From the NCBI RefSeq assembly GCF_026210795.1, contig NC_089429.1:7411001-7475000 (forward strand): a stretch of DNA of 64,000 nt. The letters are read 5' to 3'. This document shows positions 47,814 through 58,936 of the stretch, in pieces. Numbering within the stretch: position 1 is the stretch's first letter; every line of letters begins with the position of its first letter. Below the pieces are notes generated by a model. It was not told the DNA's origin, did not search any database, and was given only the letters and a program-made list of their open reading frames with translations. This DNA comes from Rhizophagus irregularis. Taxonomy: Eukaryota; Glomeromycota; Glomeromycetes; Glomerales; Glomeraceae. A program made the position numbers and the translations under genes.

Positions 47814-47914
47814 GTTCTGTCTATACAGAAACTTCATAATTTATTGGAATTTATTAAAGAAAATAATATCGATATTATAGCTATATTAAAAACCAATATA
47901 GATATCGTCAGGAC
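47814..47914 (+). pseudogene. LINE ORF fragment 2
   Basis: The sequence reads VLSIQKLHNLLEFIKENN and then IDIIAILKTNIDIV, the second block of the AP-endonuclease domain (usually ends in an ETN motif, here KTN). It is continuous with fragment 1 when element F and one TSD are removed, and is cut at 47914 by element I. Confidence 0.75.
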
Positions 47915-49616
47915 TAAGGTTGCTTATCTAAACCTTTTCAAAATCTTATGATTAGTTTCGTCAAAATTTTACTATAGATTTATTATAGTTTTGGCAGAGT
48001 TTTGGCAGTTTCGGCATTTATAATAAGTTTCGGCAGTTTCGCCTTTCTCCAAAGTTTTGCCAGTTTTTTAATATAACTTTAATATAGTCATATGTGCCAA
48101 TTTTTGGAATTAGTCTAAATTAAGATTTTTATAAAAATTTAATATTTTAGTAAGATTAACATTACACATATTTACGTAATTCAGATTTAATAAAAAATAA
48201 AAAAAATTTTTTTAATCAATATTCAAAAATAACGGTAATAACCACTTCTTTTTCCCATCACTTCCCATCACTTTTCCATCATTTTTCTATTCACTTTTAT
48301 TAAATATGACAAAAAAGTTTATAAGCAAATATAGCAGTTATTTTTAAGTGGTAAGTAAAAGAAAAAACTTAATATTTTATATACATAGATAAGACATATT
48401 TTTTCATAATTTTTAGCTTTAATTTATTGTTTTTTCTTTGCAAAAAATACATGCAAATAAAAAATAATTATGATGTAAAATAGTTGTAAAATGAATAATA
48501 AGATATTCTTTTTTTTTCAAAATAACTAATTATATATTTGTTTTTTATCTTTTAAAATTATTTTATTAGATTTATTCTACTAAAATCCTTAAATGGCAAA
48601 TAAAATCTTTTAAATAAAGTAAAAGAATTTGGGATTCTTTTATGAAAGCATTTTTTGGTAGGAAATAAAATTTTCAGATCGGACTTTATGCAGGTGACAA
48701 AATCGTTCATTATTATTCTTAGAGATATGCTAACGTCATCATTTTACATTCATTTGAAAGCTGAGAATTTGCTTTATCGTAAGAATCAAAGATTAGGAAA
48801 ATTGGATTACTGGATGAGGCGTAATTAACGATAAAAGTTAAATCAAATTTAAAAATTAAAAATAAATATATTAGACGTAATTATTCACAATCCAGTGATT
48901 CAATTCATTCGATTTTAGGCTTATTAGATAGACCTCAATTTTCTCTTTCAAATGAATATAATTTCATTCGTGTAGCTTGCATTTACAGGTATTTAATGAA
49001 TTTTTTTATATCAGATTTTATCAAACTTATAAAATTTTATATTAATAATATAATTGATGATTCCTAAACATCTACATATATTAAATGAATTATTTTAAAT
49101 TTATTTTAAAGATAAAAGTTGGCATCACCTTAGGGAGCAAAGATCATTCAAATTGAATCACTACATGTGAAGTAATTAATGATCAAATTTAGATAAAATT
49201 CAATAAATATACTGAACGTGATTACTGAACAACTAGTGATTCAATTCACTTGATTTTAGATTTATTAGATAGATCTCGATTTTCTCTTTCAAATGAATGT
49301 AAATTTATTTGTATAGCTTATTTCTACGAAGAATTATCAATGATTTTGTCATGAGAGTTATATTTGATCTTTTAAATTTTAATGATATCTTATATTAAAA
49401 AAAAATTAAAAATTATATAATTAATTAGTTTTTTTTGCATTATCTAGTATAAATTTATTATTCTTATATAAATGATAATTCATATTTGCTTTAATAAAAT
49501 TATTTTTGTGTAAAAAAATTAGATTCCAAGAATCGGCTCATATGGTTTTGGCAGAATTTCGCTTTTCGGCGAAATGCCATCTTGCCTAAACCCCTAGGTT
49601 TCAGCAAGCAACCTTA
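47915..49616. mobile_element. hAT-like non-autonomous element I (8-bp TSD)
   Basis: The ends are TAAGGTTGCTTATCTAAACC and the complement of TAAGGTTGCTTGCTGAAACC. The exact 8-bp duplication gtcaggac lies at 47907-47914 and 49617-49624. Subterminal ttttggcagtttcg-type repeats lie near the left end and ttttggcagaatttcgc at the right. It shares termini with element K (51474). No transposase; an internal repeat of about 330 bp is listed separately. Confidence 0.9.
48780..49330. repeat. Two tandem diverged copies within element I
   Basis: The segment containing agtgattcaattcattcgat and then attttctctttcaaatgaat (from about 48890) recurs about 330 bp later (from about 49222) with roughly 15 percent divergence. 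Frames through both copies carry stops; no protein could be recognised. Confidence 0.6.
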
Positions 49617-49624
49617 GTCAGGAC

Positions 49625-49870
49625 ATTAAGTCAAAGTCTATTTGATAATTTTCAGTGAAAAACTAAAGGACCGGGAATGGCACTTGTGATCTATAACAAA
49701 TGGATAAAACATTATTACTCAGTAGTACGCATATTCCCATATATTTTAGTAGTTAAATTTTTATTCATACAGAGAGAAATATAGGTCTAGTTAATATACG
49801 CCACTCCTAACAATCAAAACATAAGAAAAAATTTGATTGACGAATTGAAAATAGCTATGGAGGGACATGA
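49625..49870 (+). pseudogene. LINE ORF fragment 3
   Basis: It reads KTKGPGMALVIYNKWIKHYY, SVVRIFPYILVVKFLF, then after frame damage YATPNNQNIRKNLIDELK and IAMEGH: the middle of an AP-endonuclease domain (the GxGxAL...P-I-VV and I-Y-P-N region). A stop (FQ*KTKG) and small shifts show decay. It is cut at 49870 by element J. Confidence 0.75.
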
Positions 49871-51184
49871 GGATCCCAAATAATACTGATATAACTCACA
49901 AACGGGTTTGCGTAGAGTTTATATAAAATTACTTTTTAAACCCATAAATTGAGTTTGCGTAGATCGGTCAATTTTGGGATAACTCACATATCACGTTTGC
50001 GTAGAGTTTATAAATATATTGCATTATATGTTGATCAATTGTATAATATTGATAAAAATTGAGTTGCGCAAAACCATTAAGGATGGGTCCGTAATATATT
50101 TATGAAATTTGCAATATTACGGATTTTGGTAATTAATTGTATATAGTAACAAAAAGTAATGCATTTCGCATTATTTTAATATTTTTTAATAAAAAAAAAG
50201 TGCGAAATGCACTACTTTAACAAAAAATGGTGAATTTCGCACCATTTTATTAACATTTTAATAGAAAAAAGTGCGAAACGCACAATTTTAATAAATAATT
50301 GGTGAGTTTCGCACCATTTAATTAATATTTTAATATAAAAAAGTGCGAAATGTACCATTTTATTAATATTTTAATAGAAAAAGTGTGAAACACACCATTT
50401 TATTAATAATTTAATAGAAAAGTGACTAATAGTACTAGGGCCGGCTCTGGCCGGCCTTTTCTTTACATTATTATTGATAAAAAATGTTGCGAAACATTTT
50501 TTTCTAAGTGTTTTAATATATAAAAAACATTTTGCAAATATTTTATTTTGTTTTTAACGTGACAATCGTGACAAAACACACCATTTTAATAAAAAAATCG
50601 GGAGTTTCGCACATTTTATTAATATTTTAATATAAAAAAGTGCGAAACACACCATTTTAACAAAAAAATGGAGAGTTTCGCACCATTTTATTAATATTTT
50701 AATATAAAAAAGTGCGAAACGCATCATTTTATTAATATTTTAATATAAAAAAGTGCGAAATGCACCATTTTGACAAATAAATGGAGAGTTTCGCACCATT
50801 TTATTAATATTTTATTATAAAAAAGTGTGAAACGCACTATTTTAACAAATAAATGGTGAGTTTCGCATGATATTATTAATATTTTAATAGAAAAAGTGTG
50901 AAACGCACCATTTTAACAAATAAATGGTGATTTTCGCACCATTTTATTAATATTTTAATAGAAAAAAGTGCGAAACACACTATTTTAATATAAAATGGTA
51001 AGGTTTGCATGATTTTATTAATATTTAATAGAAAAAATGTGAAATGAATTATATTAGTAACAAAAATTTTTTTGAACTAAGATTTGGATTTGCGTAGCGT
51101 TACTATGAAAAAAAAGTTGCGTAGAGTTAATAGTAAATGCATGCCGATCATTTGTGAGTTATATTAGTATTATTCGGGATCCTA
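49871..51184. mobile_element. Element J (8-bp TSD) with palindromic repeat interior
   Basis: The left end GGATCCCAAATAATACTGAT, continuing ataactcacaaa, mirrors the right end tttgtgagttatattagtat, continuing tattcgggatcc. The 8-bp duplication ggacatga (49863-49870 and 51185-51192) is exact. Removing J and one duplication restores the LINE frame (MEGHDRSVHN). It is non-coding; the interior is a tandem array of palindromic units. Confidence 0.88.
50185..51040. repeat. Tandem palindromic array inside J
   Basis: Units of about 70-80 bp carry gtgcgaaacgcac(c)att and its mirror tggtgagtttcgcac, separated by attttattaatattttaata. There are roughly a dozen diverged copies. A CG-rich island with cggctctggccggcc at about 50445 interrupts the array. 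Confidence 0.85.
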
Positions 51185-51192
51185 GGACATGA

Positions 51193-51380
51193 CCGATCAG
51201 TTCACAATACCGTAGTACTGCATGTTGTATTAAGGGATTTTAATGACACAATTAATAATAGGATAGACCGATCGCCCAATACCGGAAACCAGGATCTCAA
51301 TTTCTAATACAACTATCACAGTTAGGTCTTTATGATGTGTGTAGAATTCTTTATCCAGATGTAGAATTATTCACTGAATA
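51193..51380 (+). pseudogene. LINE ORF fragment 4
   Basis: It reads LRDFNDTINNRIDRSPNT (the GDFN motif of AP endonucleases, with GD changed to RD), then after frame damage QLGLYDVCRILYPDVELFTE. After 51380 coding similarity ends, so the LINE is truncated or further decayed. Confidence 0.75.
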
Positions 51381-52360
51381 AAAATAAAAGTACTTTGCTG
51401 AAACCTCTAATTTTTTTAAAATATTTTTACAATATAGTTATATAATGGTATGATATAATAACAATATTGAAACTAGGGTTGCAGACATTTCTTTTGCCAA
51501 GGGTAGTTACCTTACGGCATACGTCACGTCAAGATACAACATATGCTGTAACACAAGAAAAAAAAAATTTTTCATATCAAACCTACTTAAACCTACTTGT
51601 AATGATCAATTACTACAGTAATTGCCATACTTAATTTTGGCTGAAAGTACAATTTGGCCAGAGTTAAAATTAAAATTACTACCTTACTACCCCATACGTC
51701 AATACGGCAAAATATTTGAAAAGTAGTATCTTCTTACTACATTGACGTATTGACGTATAAGGTAACTACCTTAAGATATGTCTGCAACCTTAATTGAAAC
51801 AATAAAAATAAAGATAATTTAAAAAACGGTGTCAAAATAAAATGCTTAAACAACATAAAAACAACATGATAAAAAGAATAATGAAAAAAATTATTATTTT
51901 ATATGAATTGCAATACTAATACAATACTAATATAATACTAATACAATACTTTTGTAAATACGTTATTTATAAAATATTGTAAAAATATATATATACTATT
52001 TTTTACAATATTTTTATAATATTATTTTATAATATTTTTTTTTGTCTGTCCAATTTTTTCTTAAGATCACACAGATCACAGATCAGTTACGAATAGTATT
52101 ATAAAAATAATTATCGTATGGGTATTATGTGATTTTTTTTTAAAAAAAATCAATAACAATTACCGCTTCCATATTTTTTTTTTAACTTTGTAAATTGTGG
52201 CAAATTCAGTATAATTAATCTTGAAGGCAAAATATTATTACTTGGACAAAAAAACGGAATAAAAACTTTATTAAGGATGTTAATGATTTGAACCAATAAG
52301 TTAAAAGTCATTAAAGTTATTAATAAATTTACAAATTTATATTAATGAACTTTTCTTTAT
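51381..52360. other. AT-rich stretch without a gene
   Basis: Apart from hAT-like element K (51474-51792) I see only AT-rich sequence with tandem ctaatacaatact repeats at about 51910-51950. A frame at about 52197-52290 (CGKFSIINLEGKILLLGQKN) is mildly protein-like and could be an upstream exon of the candidate at 52361. Confidence 0.4.
51474..51792. mobile_element. 319-bp hAT-like MITE K
   Basis: The ends are TAGGGTTGCAGACAT and the complement of TAAGGTTGCAGACAT. The exact 8-bp duplication attgaaac lies at 51466-51473 and 51793-51800. Internal ggtagttaccttacg-type sequence is mirrored near the right end (ggtaactacctta). The termini resemble those of element I. Confidence 0.92.
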
Positions 52361-52829
52361 TACAAACGATCTTTGATACACAAAGTGTGAAGTATCCTGT
52401 AAAAAATGTTGTTATTCTATATTTTAAATTCCAAGGTACGTAATGAATGAATTTGTTTATTTCCATATTTTTTCTGTAATTGTATCATTTTCACTAAAAA
52501 TTTTTTATAGAGTGGTGACCACAATTGCAATTTATCTTTGTGAAAATTATAATTCTGAAGAAAAATTACCAAAGAATGATCCTAAATTGAAAAGTCAAGT
52601 TATTCAAATTATTCAATGGGTAAATATTTTATTCACACAAAAAATTTGATTAAAATGAGAAATAAACTATGGGCTTCTAACGAATGGAGAACCAAAATTC
52701 ATAAGAATTTTGGTTTTATTTATTTTTTTTTATTATTATGGAACGGTTTACTAACCGTTCCTTTCTTTTTTTACTATAGGTTCAGTATCTCAGAAAGACT
52801 TCTGAAGAATGGAAAAATATAAAGTTTCG
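52361..52829 (+). pseudogene. Candidate multi-exon gene remnant, unknown function
   Basis: Three short coding blocks join through splice-like sites in compatible phase. Block 1 (about 52361-52435) reads LQTIFDTQSVKYPVKNVVIL. A 77-nt intron follows (52436-52512, GTACGT...TAGAG). Block 2 (52513-52619) reads VVTTIAIYLCENYNSEEKLP then KNDPKLKSQVIQIIQW. Block 3 (from 52782, after CTATAG) reads VQYLRKTSEEWKNIKF. Between blocks 2 and 3 lies KLWASNEWRTKIHKN, possibly another exon, and a perfect hairpin ggaacggtt-tact-aaccgttcc that includes TACTAAC. No family recognised. The consistent phase is the main support. Confidence 0.35.
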
Positions 52830-53780
52830 TAAGTATGAGTACGAATCTTTTGGGGTTTTTTTTATTTTTAATATTATGAGAATATGTAAAAAATATAAAT
52901 TTCCCTTCATAAAAAATTTTTATTACATAAATAAGATTCTAATACTGTAATTGAGCGTTCTATATTGAAAAGCATTTGGAAGTGAAAGAATAAGATGGCT
53001 TGTCTTAAAGATTCCGAAGACTAATTAATTTGATTAAAATAGAAATTCGATTCATTTGTTTTTTATTTTATTTTTCTGTAATACTAAAATTTTTTATTTA
53101 TTTATTAATACTTAAAAAAAACTAAAATTGGATTTGCATTTTTACAATAAAATGTTGCAATTAGCAATAAAAATATTATTTTACTATTCTACTCTAAAAT
53201 ATATTACATTATTATTTACATTAAATTTTACATTAAAATATAAAAACATTTCCTATTTACTGTATTAAAAATAAACCAAAAATACTATGGCTCAACTTTG
53301 TACGTTTACTAGATGGACGGCTATTTGATTTTTCGCATTTTTATAAAAATTGGATTAAACTGAATTGAACTGCCAGTTTTTCAGTTCAGTTCTTACAGAT
53401 TTCAGCTCTAATCCGAACTGTCTATAATCCGGACTAAACTGACCCATTTAGAGCTTTACTATTAATACCCTTACATCTTATTTTTTTACCAGTACTATCA
53501 ACGGATGTCAAAATTTCAAAATCTGGCTCGAAATTGTAGTAAGTAATGAAATAATCTTATATAATGAGACGAACAACAGATACAAGCAATTTAAAATGTC
53601 TTCAGCATACGATCAGGTTCAAAGTATCAAATAAGCATGTGAGAACAATGGCGTTGAAATTCAACAGCCAAATGAGATGGATTTTAGTTTTGATTATTAA
53701 ACTGTTTCATAAATCTGTATTCCCCCCTCACAGCTTCATTATTAAGATATCAAACGTTGTATTTCTTTTAAAAAAACATA

Positions 53781-54025
53781 CTTTACAGAAACTTACCATT
53801 TTTAATCAATATAGAATCGATATCGTTAAGTTTATCTTAACGATATCATTTCGATATCATTTCAATATCATTTCAAAATATCGATTTAATATCGATATGA
53901 TATCGAAATAAAGTATTATCACTTCGATATCATTTCGATATTAAATCGATATTGAAATGATATCAAAATAATAATTAAAATGATATCGAAATGATATTAC
54001 TTGAAAACTTAAAGTTTCTGTAAAG
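53781..54025. mobile_element. Mariner-type MITE P (TA TSD)
   Basis: The ends CTTTACAGAAACTTACC and AAGTTTCTGTAAAG form 14-bp inverted repeats flanked by TA (53779-53780 and 54026-54027). The 245-bp interior is largely overlapping gatatcatttcgatatcatt palindromes in both orientations. Confidence 0.85.
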
Positions 54026-54027
54026 TA

Positions 54028-54870
54028 TATCATTAGATTCGTCTCAATGAGACGCGTCAAATGGTGGTAAGATTATGTCATTAGTATCGATAGATTACAA
54101 GTTAATCTTGCTAAATGATTTATCAATAATTGGAATTAGCAAGCCATCTATCGGTGCTAAAGACATGATCTTAGCACCATTCGACGTGTTTCAGTGAGAT
54201 GAATCCAATGAATATTAATTAGTCCATGTACGATCACTGGATGGTGAATAATGTCAAGTTTCGCATTTTTTTAAAATTTTTGAGTGTTAAAAATTAAAAA
54301 TTCTGATACATGAATTTATTCGTCATCCAATGGTTGTACAAATATGAATTAGGACTCATTAGATTCGTCTCGATGAGATGAGTCGAATGGTGGTGAGATC
54401 ATATCTCTAGCATCAATAGATCATAAGTTAATTCACGATAAATGATTTATAAAAATATGGCATTAGAAAGCTATCTATCGATGCTAGAGACATGATCTTA
54501 CCACCATTTGACTCATTTCATCGAGATGAATCTAATGAGTCCTACTTCATATTTGTATGACTATTGGACGATGAATAAATTCATGTATCAGAATTTCTAA
54601 TTTTTAACGCTTGAAAATTTCAAAAAAATGCGAAATTTGATATTATTTGCCATCCAGTGGTCATACACGAACGAATTTATATTCATTGGATTCGTCTCAC
54701 TGAGATGCGTCAAATGGTGCTAATATCATATCTCTAGCACTGATAGATAGCTTGCTAATTCCAATTATTTATAAATCATTTAGCGTGGGTTAACATGTGA
54801 TCTATCAATGCTAGAGATATGATCTTACCACCATTCGATGCGTCTCATTGAGACGAATCCAATGATATAT
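54028..54870. repeat. Three tandem palindromic units (~315-330 bp)
   Basis: Each unit has outer arms of the type attagattcgtctcaatgaga and cgcgtcaaatggtgg, mirrored about 170 bp later by accattcgacgtgtttcag, around a core with gctatctatcgatgctagag. Units start at about 54040, 54357 and 54690. Linkers contain tgaatttattcgtcatccaa and its mirror. The whole forms nested inverted repeats. Confidence 0.75.
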
Positions 54871-55347
54871 GGCTCGACTTTGTACGATCACTAGATGGAC
54901 GGCTATTTGATTTTTCGCATTTTTATAAAAAATTAGATTAAACTAAACCGAACCGCTGGTTTTTCGGTTCTAATATCTGAACCGAACCGAACTAAATTTT
55001 GAGCTGGTTTTGGATCAGTTTCCCGGTTTAGCCTGAACCGTTTGAAGCTTTAGTCAATAGCATCTAGCACGTTCCACTTAGTTCCAATGACGTTTAGAAC
55101 TCTTTGAATGCAAAATCCTCGTTGTAAATTTAATGTTAAATCCTTTTTATTTATCGTCATTTTCAAAATGGTGTGCACAGTCAATATGTGATATGAAAAT
55201 CGATTTCTGATTGTGAATATCAGAATGATCAACATTACATGATTAAAACAATGAGATCAACCAATTAAAAATTAACAATTTTAATAATCGAAAAATTTAA
55301 ACTTGCGTTTTATTCATTTATTTTAAAAAACGTGTCTCAATTTAACA

Positions 55348-57479
55348 ATGACTCATAATGAATACCTCTTTGGCACTTGCTTTAGCTGTAAAAAATGTCT
55401 CTATTGTGGAGCTGAACTTAGTATTTGGAAAAAAATGTGTTCATGTGATAAAATCATAAAACCACACAAAAATAACTGAACTGATAAAGTAAGAAATGTA
55501 TTCTCTTGAATTTTAAAACCTGACTTGCCACCTAAACAGCTTGAATATACTATTCAAGAGAAGATTAATTATTTCAAATATTCCATAGATTTTAACACAG
55601 AGTTTAAATTTTCTTTCTGCTCTGCCTGTAATAGTGCATTTCAAAGAAAAAAATTTAAAACTGCATTAAAAGCTTCTACTTCACATAATGTGGATATAGA
55701 ACTTGAAAACAATTTGGAAAATAATATTAGTATTGATTTGGATGAAAAATCAGAAGCAGAACAAATTATTTCATTCAATTTGATGATAAAATCCTTTACT
55801 GGTCCAACATTGCCATCTAAATGGGTAGAAATAGAAGCATCATCACTAGATAATGATATTCTTGCATGTGTGCATCAATACGTTGTAAAATTAACTGGTG
55901 ATAAAGAGATAATGCATTCAGATTATTTAATATCATATAAACCAGAAAAAGCTGGAGGAGTTGGAACGCAATTAATGGACGCACAAGATTATAAAAAATT
56001 TCTTTTAGATTACAAAAAATTGTTGGATAAAAAGAAAAATATAGTGATTTTAGTTATACATGAAGTCAAAATTAAAGCCCAAAAGTAGAAATATTTTGAC
56101 TTGGGAAGGTCAAAAGTCGAAATTAAAGTCAAAATGGTCGAAATTACATCATAGTCATGTGATTTTTATAATTATAATTTAATATAAAATTTTAAACGTG
56201 AATAACTCCGTCAATATTGATGCTACAGATATGAAATATATATCATTGGAATCCTCTCGATGAGCTGAATCCAACCGCGTAAAGATCATAAAACTCGAAT
56301 CACTGGATGCGGAGTTCGTTAACTTTGAATTTTAAAATTATTGTTTACTATAAGACTATTTAATACCAAATTTTAAACGTGAATAACTCCGTCAATATTG
56401 ATGCTACAAATATGAAATACATATCATTGGAATTCTCTCGATGAGCTGAATCCAACCGTGTAAAGATCATAAAAATCGAATCACTGGATGCGGAGTTCGT
56501 TAACTTTGAATTTTAATATTATTGTTTACTATAAAATCATATGACTATGACGTAATTTTAATCATTTCGACTTTTGGAGGGGTTCAAGTCAAAATCATTT
56601 CGACCATTTTGACCATTTTGGAGGTCAAAATTAACCAATTTTGGTTTCATGTATAATTTTAGTATCTTTAAAAAAGAAAAAGCAAAAGAAAAAGGTAATA
56701 TTTATATTCAATTTTATATACAAATAATTATTTTTAATTTTATTTATTTAATAGGAGATTTCAGATTCTGAAGAATCAAATGATAAAGAGGTCAGTGTAC
56801 GTAAAAGAAAAAAAGCAGTTCCAAAAGTAGATGATTTTTCTGCAATTTTACAATAAGAAGGACTTATAATTCGTGAATTAAAAGAGCAATACAAGTGTAA
56901 TCAACATGGTATGTCATGTTTTGTTGATAATGAAAGACATATAAAGCTTACTGCAATGCATTTTCAGTGCTGAACTAAGAAAATTGTAATCTTTATTTTT
57001 ATTTTATTGTATTATAATACCAATATAAAAATTGATCATCAGATTATTTTTAGATTCGAGATATTACAGATAATACTCAGGTGCCAAATTTACCAATTTT
57101 TTCACGATCTAACAGTGTTAAAGAAAAGCCCAAAGTATCAACACCTATGGTTTCCAATTTAGATCATAATACAGCGCCCATTTTTTTTGCTTTTCCATCA
57201 CAAATAATTCAATTATTTGCACAAAATTCAACTACAAGTAGTTTACCAAATAATGTATTATCATTTTCAAGACAACAACCAGTTCCATCTCTTGATGAGT
57301 TTTTTAATGAATTGTCAGGTAAAAATGGAGAACTTTTAAGATTTAAAAGTACTTTTGAAGATGAACAAATTACTGTAGATCAAATTTGTGATCTTACTGA
57401 TGCTGAATTTGATCAACTGGGTATAAATAAAATTGGATGGCGTAAAGCATTTAGAGCTGCAGCACAACGTTACCATTAA
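55348..57479 (+). pseudogene. SAM-domain family gene, disrupted
   Basis: The start MTHNEYLFGTCFSCKKCLYC, continuing GAELSIWKKMCSCDKI, is Cys-rich and zinc-ribbon-like. The same frame runs on through two stops to QLEYTIQEKINYFKYSIDFN, FSFCSACNSAFQRK, LPSKWVEIEASSLDND, SDYLISYKPEKAGGVGTQLM and KNIVILV. At 56055 element L interrupts. After it come KKKKQKKK, an intron (about 56696-56754), EISDSEESNDKEVSVRKRKK, a stop in SAILQ*EG, and an exon ending in a SAM-like domain: PSLDEFFNELSGKNGELLRF, ITVDQICDLTDAEFDQLGIN, KIGWRKAFRAAAQRYH. SAM domains mediate protein-protein contacts. I recall this architecture as common in Rhizophagus; its role is unknown. The stops and the MITE make a pseudogene likely. 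Confidence 0.8.
56055..56655. mobile_element. 601-bp MITE L inside the SAM gene (8-bp TSD)
   Basis: The ends are TATACATGAAGTCAAAATT and the complement of TATACATGAAACCAAAATT. The 8-bp duplication attttagt (56047-56054 and 56656-56663) is exact. Subterminal gtcaaaatggtcgaaat-type sequence is mirrored on the right. The core is two tandem 181-bp units (about 56188-56545) with acgtgaataactccgtcaat and tggatgcggagttcgttaac. Excision restores the SAM-gene frame (KNIVILVSLKKKKQ). Confidence 0.9.
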
Positions 57480-57630
57480 TAAATATAGCAATATAATAAA
57501 TTTATAAATTTATAATTAGCGTAAAAGTATGTAAAAATATAATAAATTTACAATTATAATGGTATAAAAATTTATTGAAATTGAATAAAGTTCTATTTGT
57601 AATTTATATAATTTTATGAAAAAATGTATT

Positions 57631-57943
57631 TGTAACAGCCTGTTACATATCTTATTTGTAACATCCTTTTTTTATTTTTTTTTAATAATAAATTTAATAT
57701 GTGTTTCACAAATAAAATTTTTATATGCAAAATTTAATTTGGAAAACTTTTACTTAATGTATTTAAGATAGTTTCATAGACAAAATTTTAAGTTATAAGC
57801 AGTTTCTTGAAATTTTTTAAAAAATTCTTTTGTCTTAGTTACATAACTGATCTTTTGTTTTTGTTTACATTACGCCTGATCTTAAATTTTAATTGGATAA
57901 AATTGGGGGTTATTACAAATAAGACGCGTAACAGGCTGTTACA
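57631..57943. mobile_element. 313-bp foldback element O
   Basis: The ends TGTAACAGCCTGTTAC and GTAACAGGCTGTTACA are inverted repeats that are also nearly self-palindromic. Similarity continues inwards through tcttatttgtaa over about 32 bp. No clear target duplication. Non-coding. Confidence 0.7.
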
Positions 57944-58936
57944 ATTAGATTTATCCTAATTTTATTTACATATAAATTGAATCTTTATAAAATTTTGCAG
58001 CCATTTGTGGAGTAATTTGGGAACATGCTATTAAAAGAGGATATTTAGCATCGGGAATTTTTTTGGGGAGCAGATCTGTACAGATTTTCAGAAATTATAT
58101 CTGCGCAGATCTTATATCCTGGCGCAAAATATTAAAGGAAAAATCCAATAAAAAACTGCGCAAATTTTATAAATAACAAAAGTTCTGCACAGATTTTTAA
58201 ATAAAAAACCTTCAAAATACTTCAGCAATTTTTTTTAGTAAAAATCTGCGTCACAATAATACAAATTAATTTATTGCATTAATTACTAATTTGTTTATAT
58301 AATCAAAATTACTTTTTTATTATATATTAACAAGTTTACAAATACAATCAATAAAAAAAACAGTTTTGCAACATTTTTTAATTGTTTTAATAGAAAACAT
58401 TGTGAAACTGTTTTTTTAATAATAATTTTATAAAAAAAATGGTTTTCACAAACATTTTTAATTATTTTAACAAAAAACGGTGCAAAAACATTTTTTATTA
58501 GGTCTATCATTCCTTTCGTCTTTCTTCAACTTTCCATTACTCCCTTTCGTCTCCCATCATTACTCTTTTTCATCATCCCATTACTCCTTTTTGTCTCCCA
58601 TCACTGGTCATTTTTTTTTTACAATAACTTCCACTTAAAAGATCTTTTAAAAGTATGTCAAGCTCCCCTATGAAAATGACATCTTGTTTATATAAATACA
58701 CAAACAAAAATTTTTTTTTGATGAAATTTCAGTTTTTTTTTCAATGTTTTATTAATTATCTTTCAATAGTATCTTTTTAATTTTTATTAAACTCAGTGTA
58801 TTATTTTTAATATAAAATTACTATATTATACATGTTTATTTTGTTAAATAAAATTACTGTAAATATGTTTTACTTTAAAATATAATTTCACTACTCACCA
58901 TTTTGGTTATATCAAATTATTTTTTATGCATAAGTA

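Larger units (their letters stand above)
53287..55060. repeat. Composite repeat cluster with flanking direct repeats
   Basis: Two diverged direct copies bound the cluster: one from about 53287 (ggctcaactttgtacg, then actagatggacggctatttg) and one from about 54870 (ggctcgactttgtacg, then actagatggacggctatttg). Each leads into gaaccgaaccg/gttcggttc-like palindromic sequence and ends near gagctttact/gaagctttagt. Between them lie MITE P (53781-54025) and three palindromic units (54028-54870). Confidence 0.7.

Noticed and set aside
50185-51040. CRISPR-like regularly spaced repeats
   Set aside because: The spacers are themselves repeated and palindromic, and the host is eukaryotic; it is an internal array of element J.
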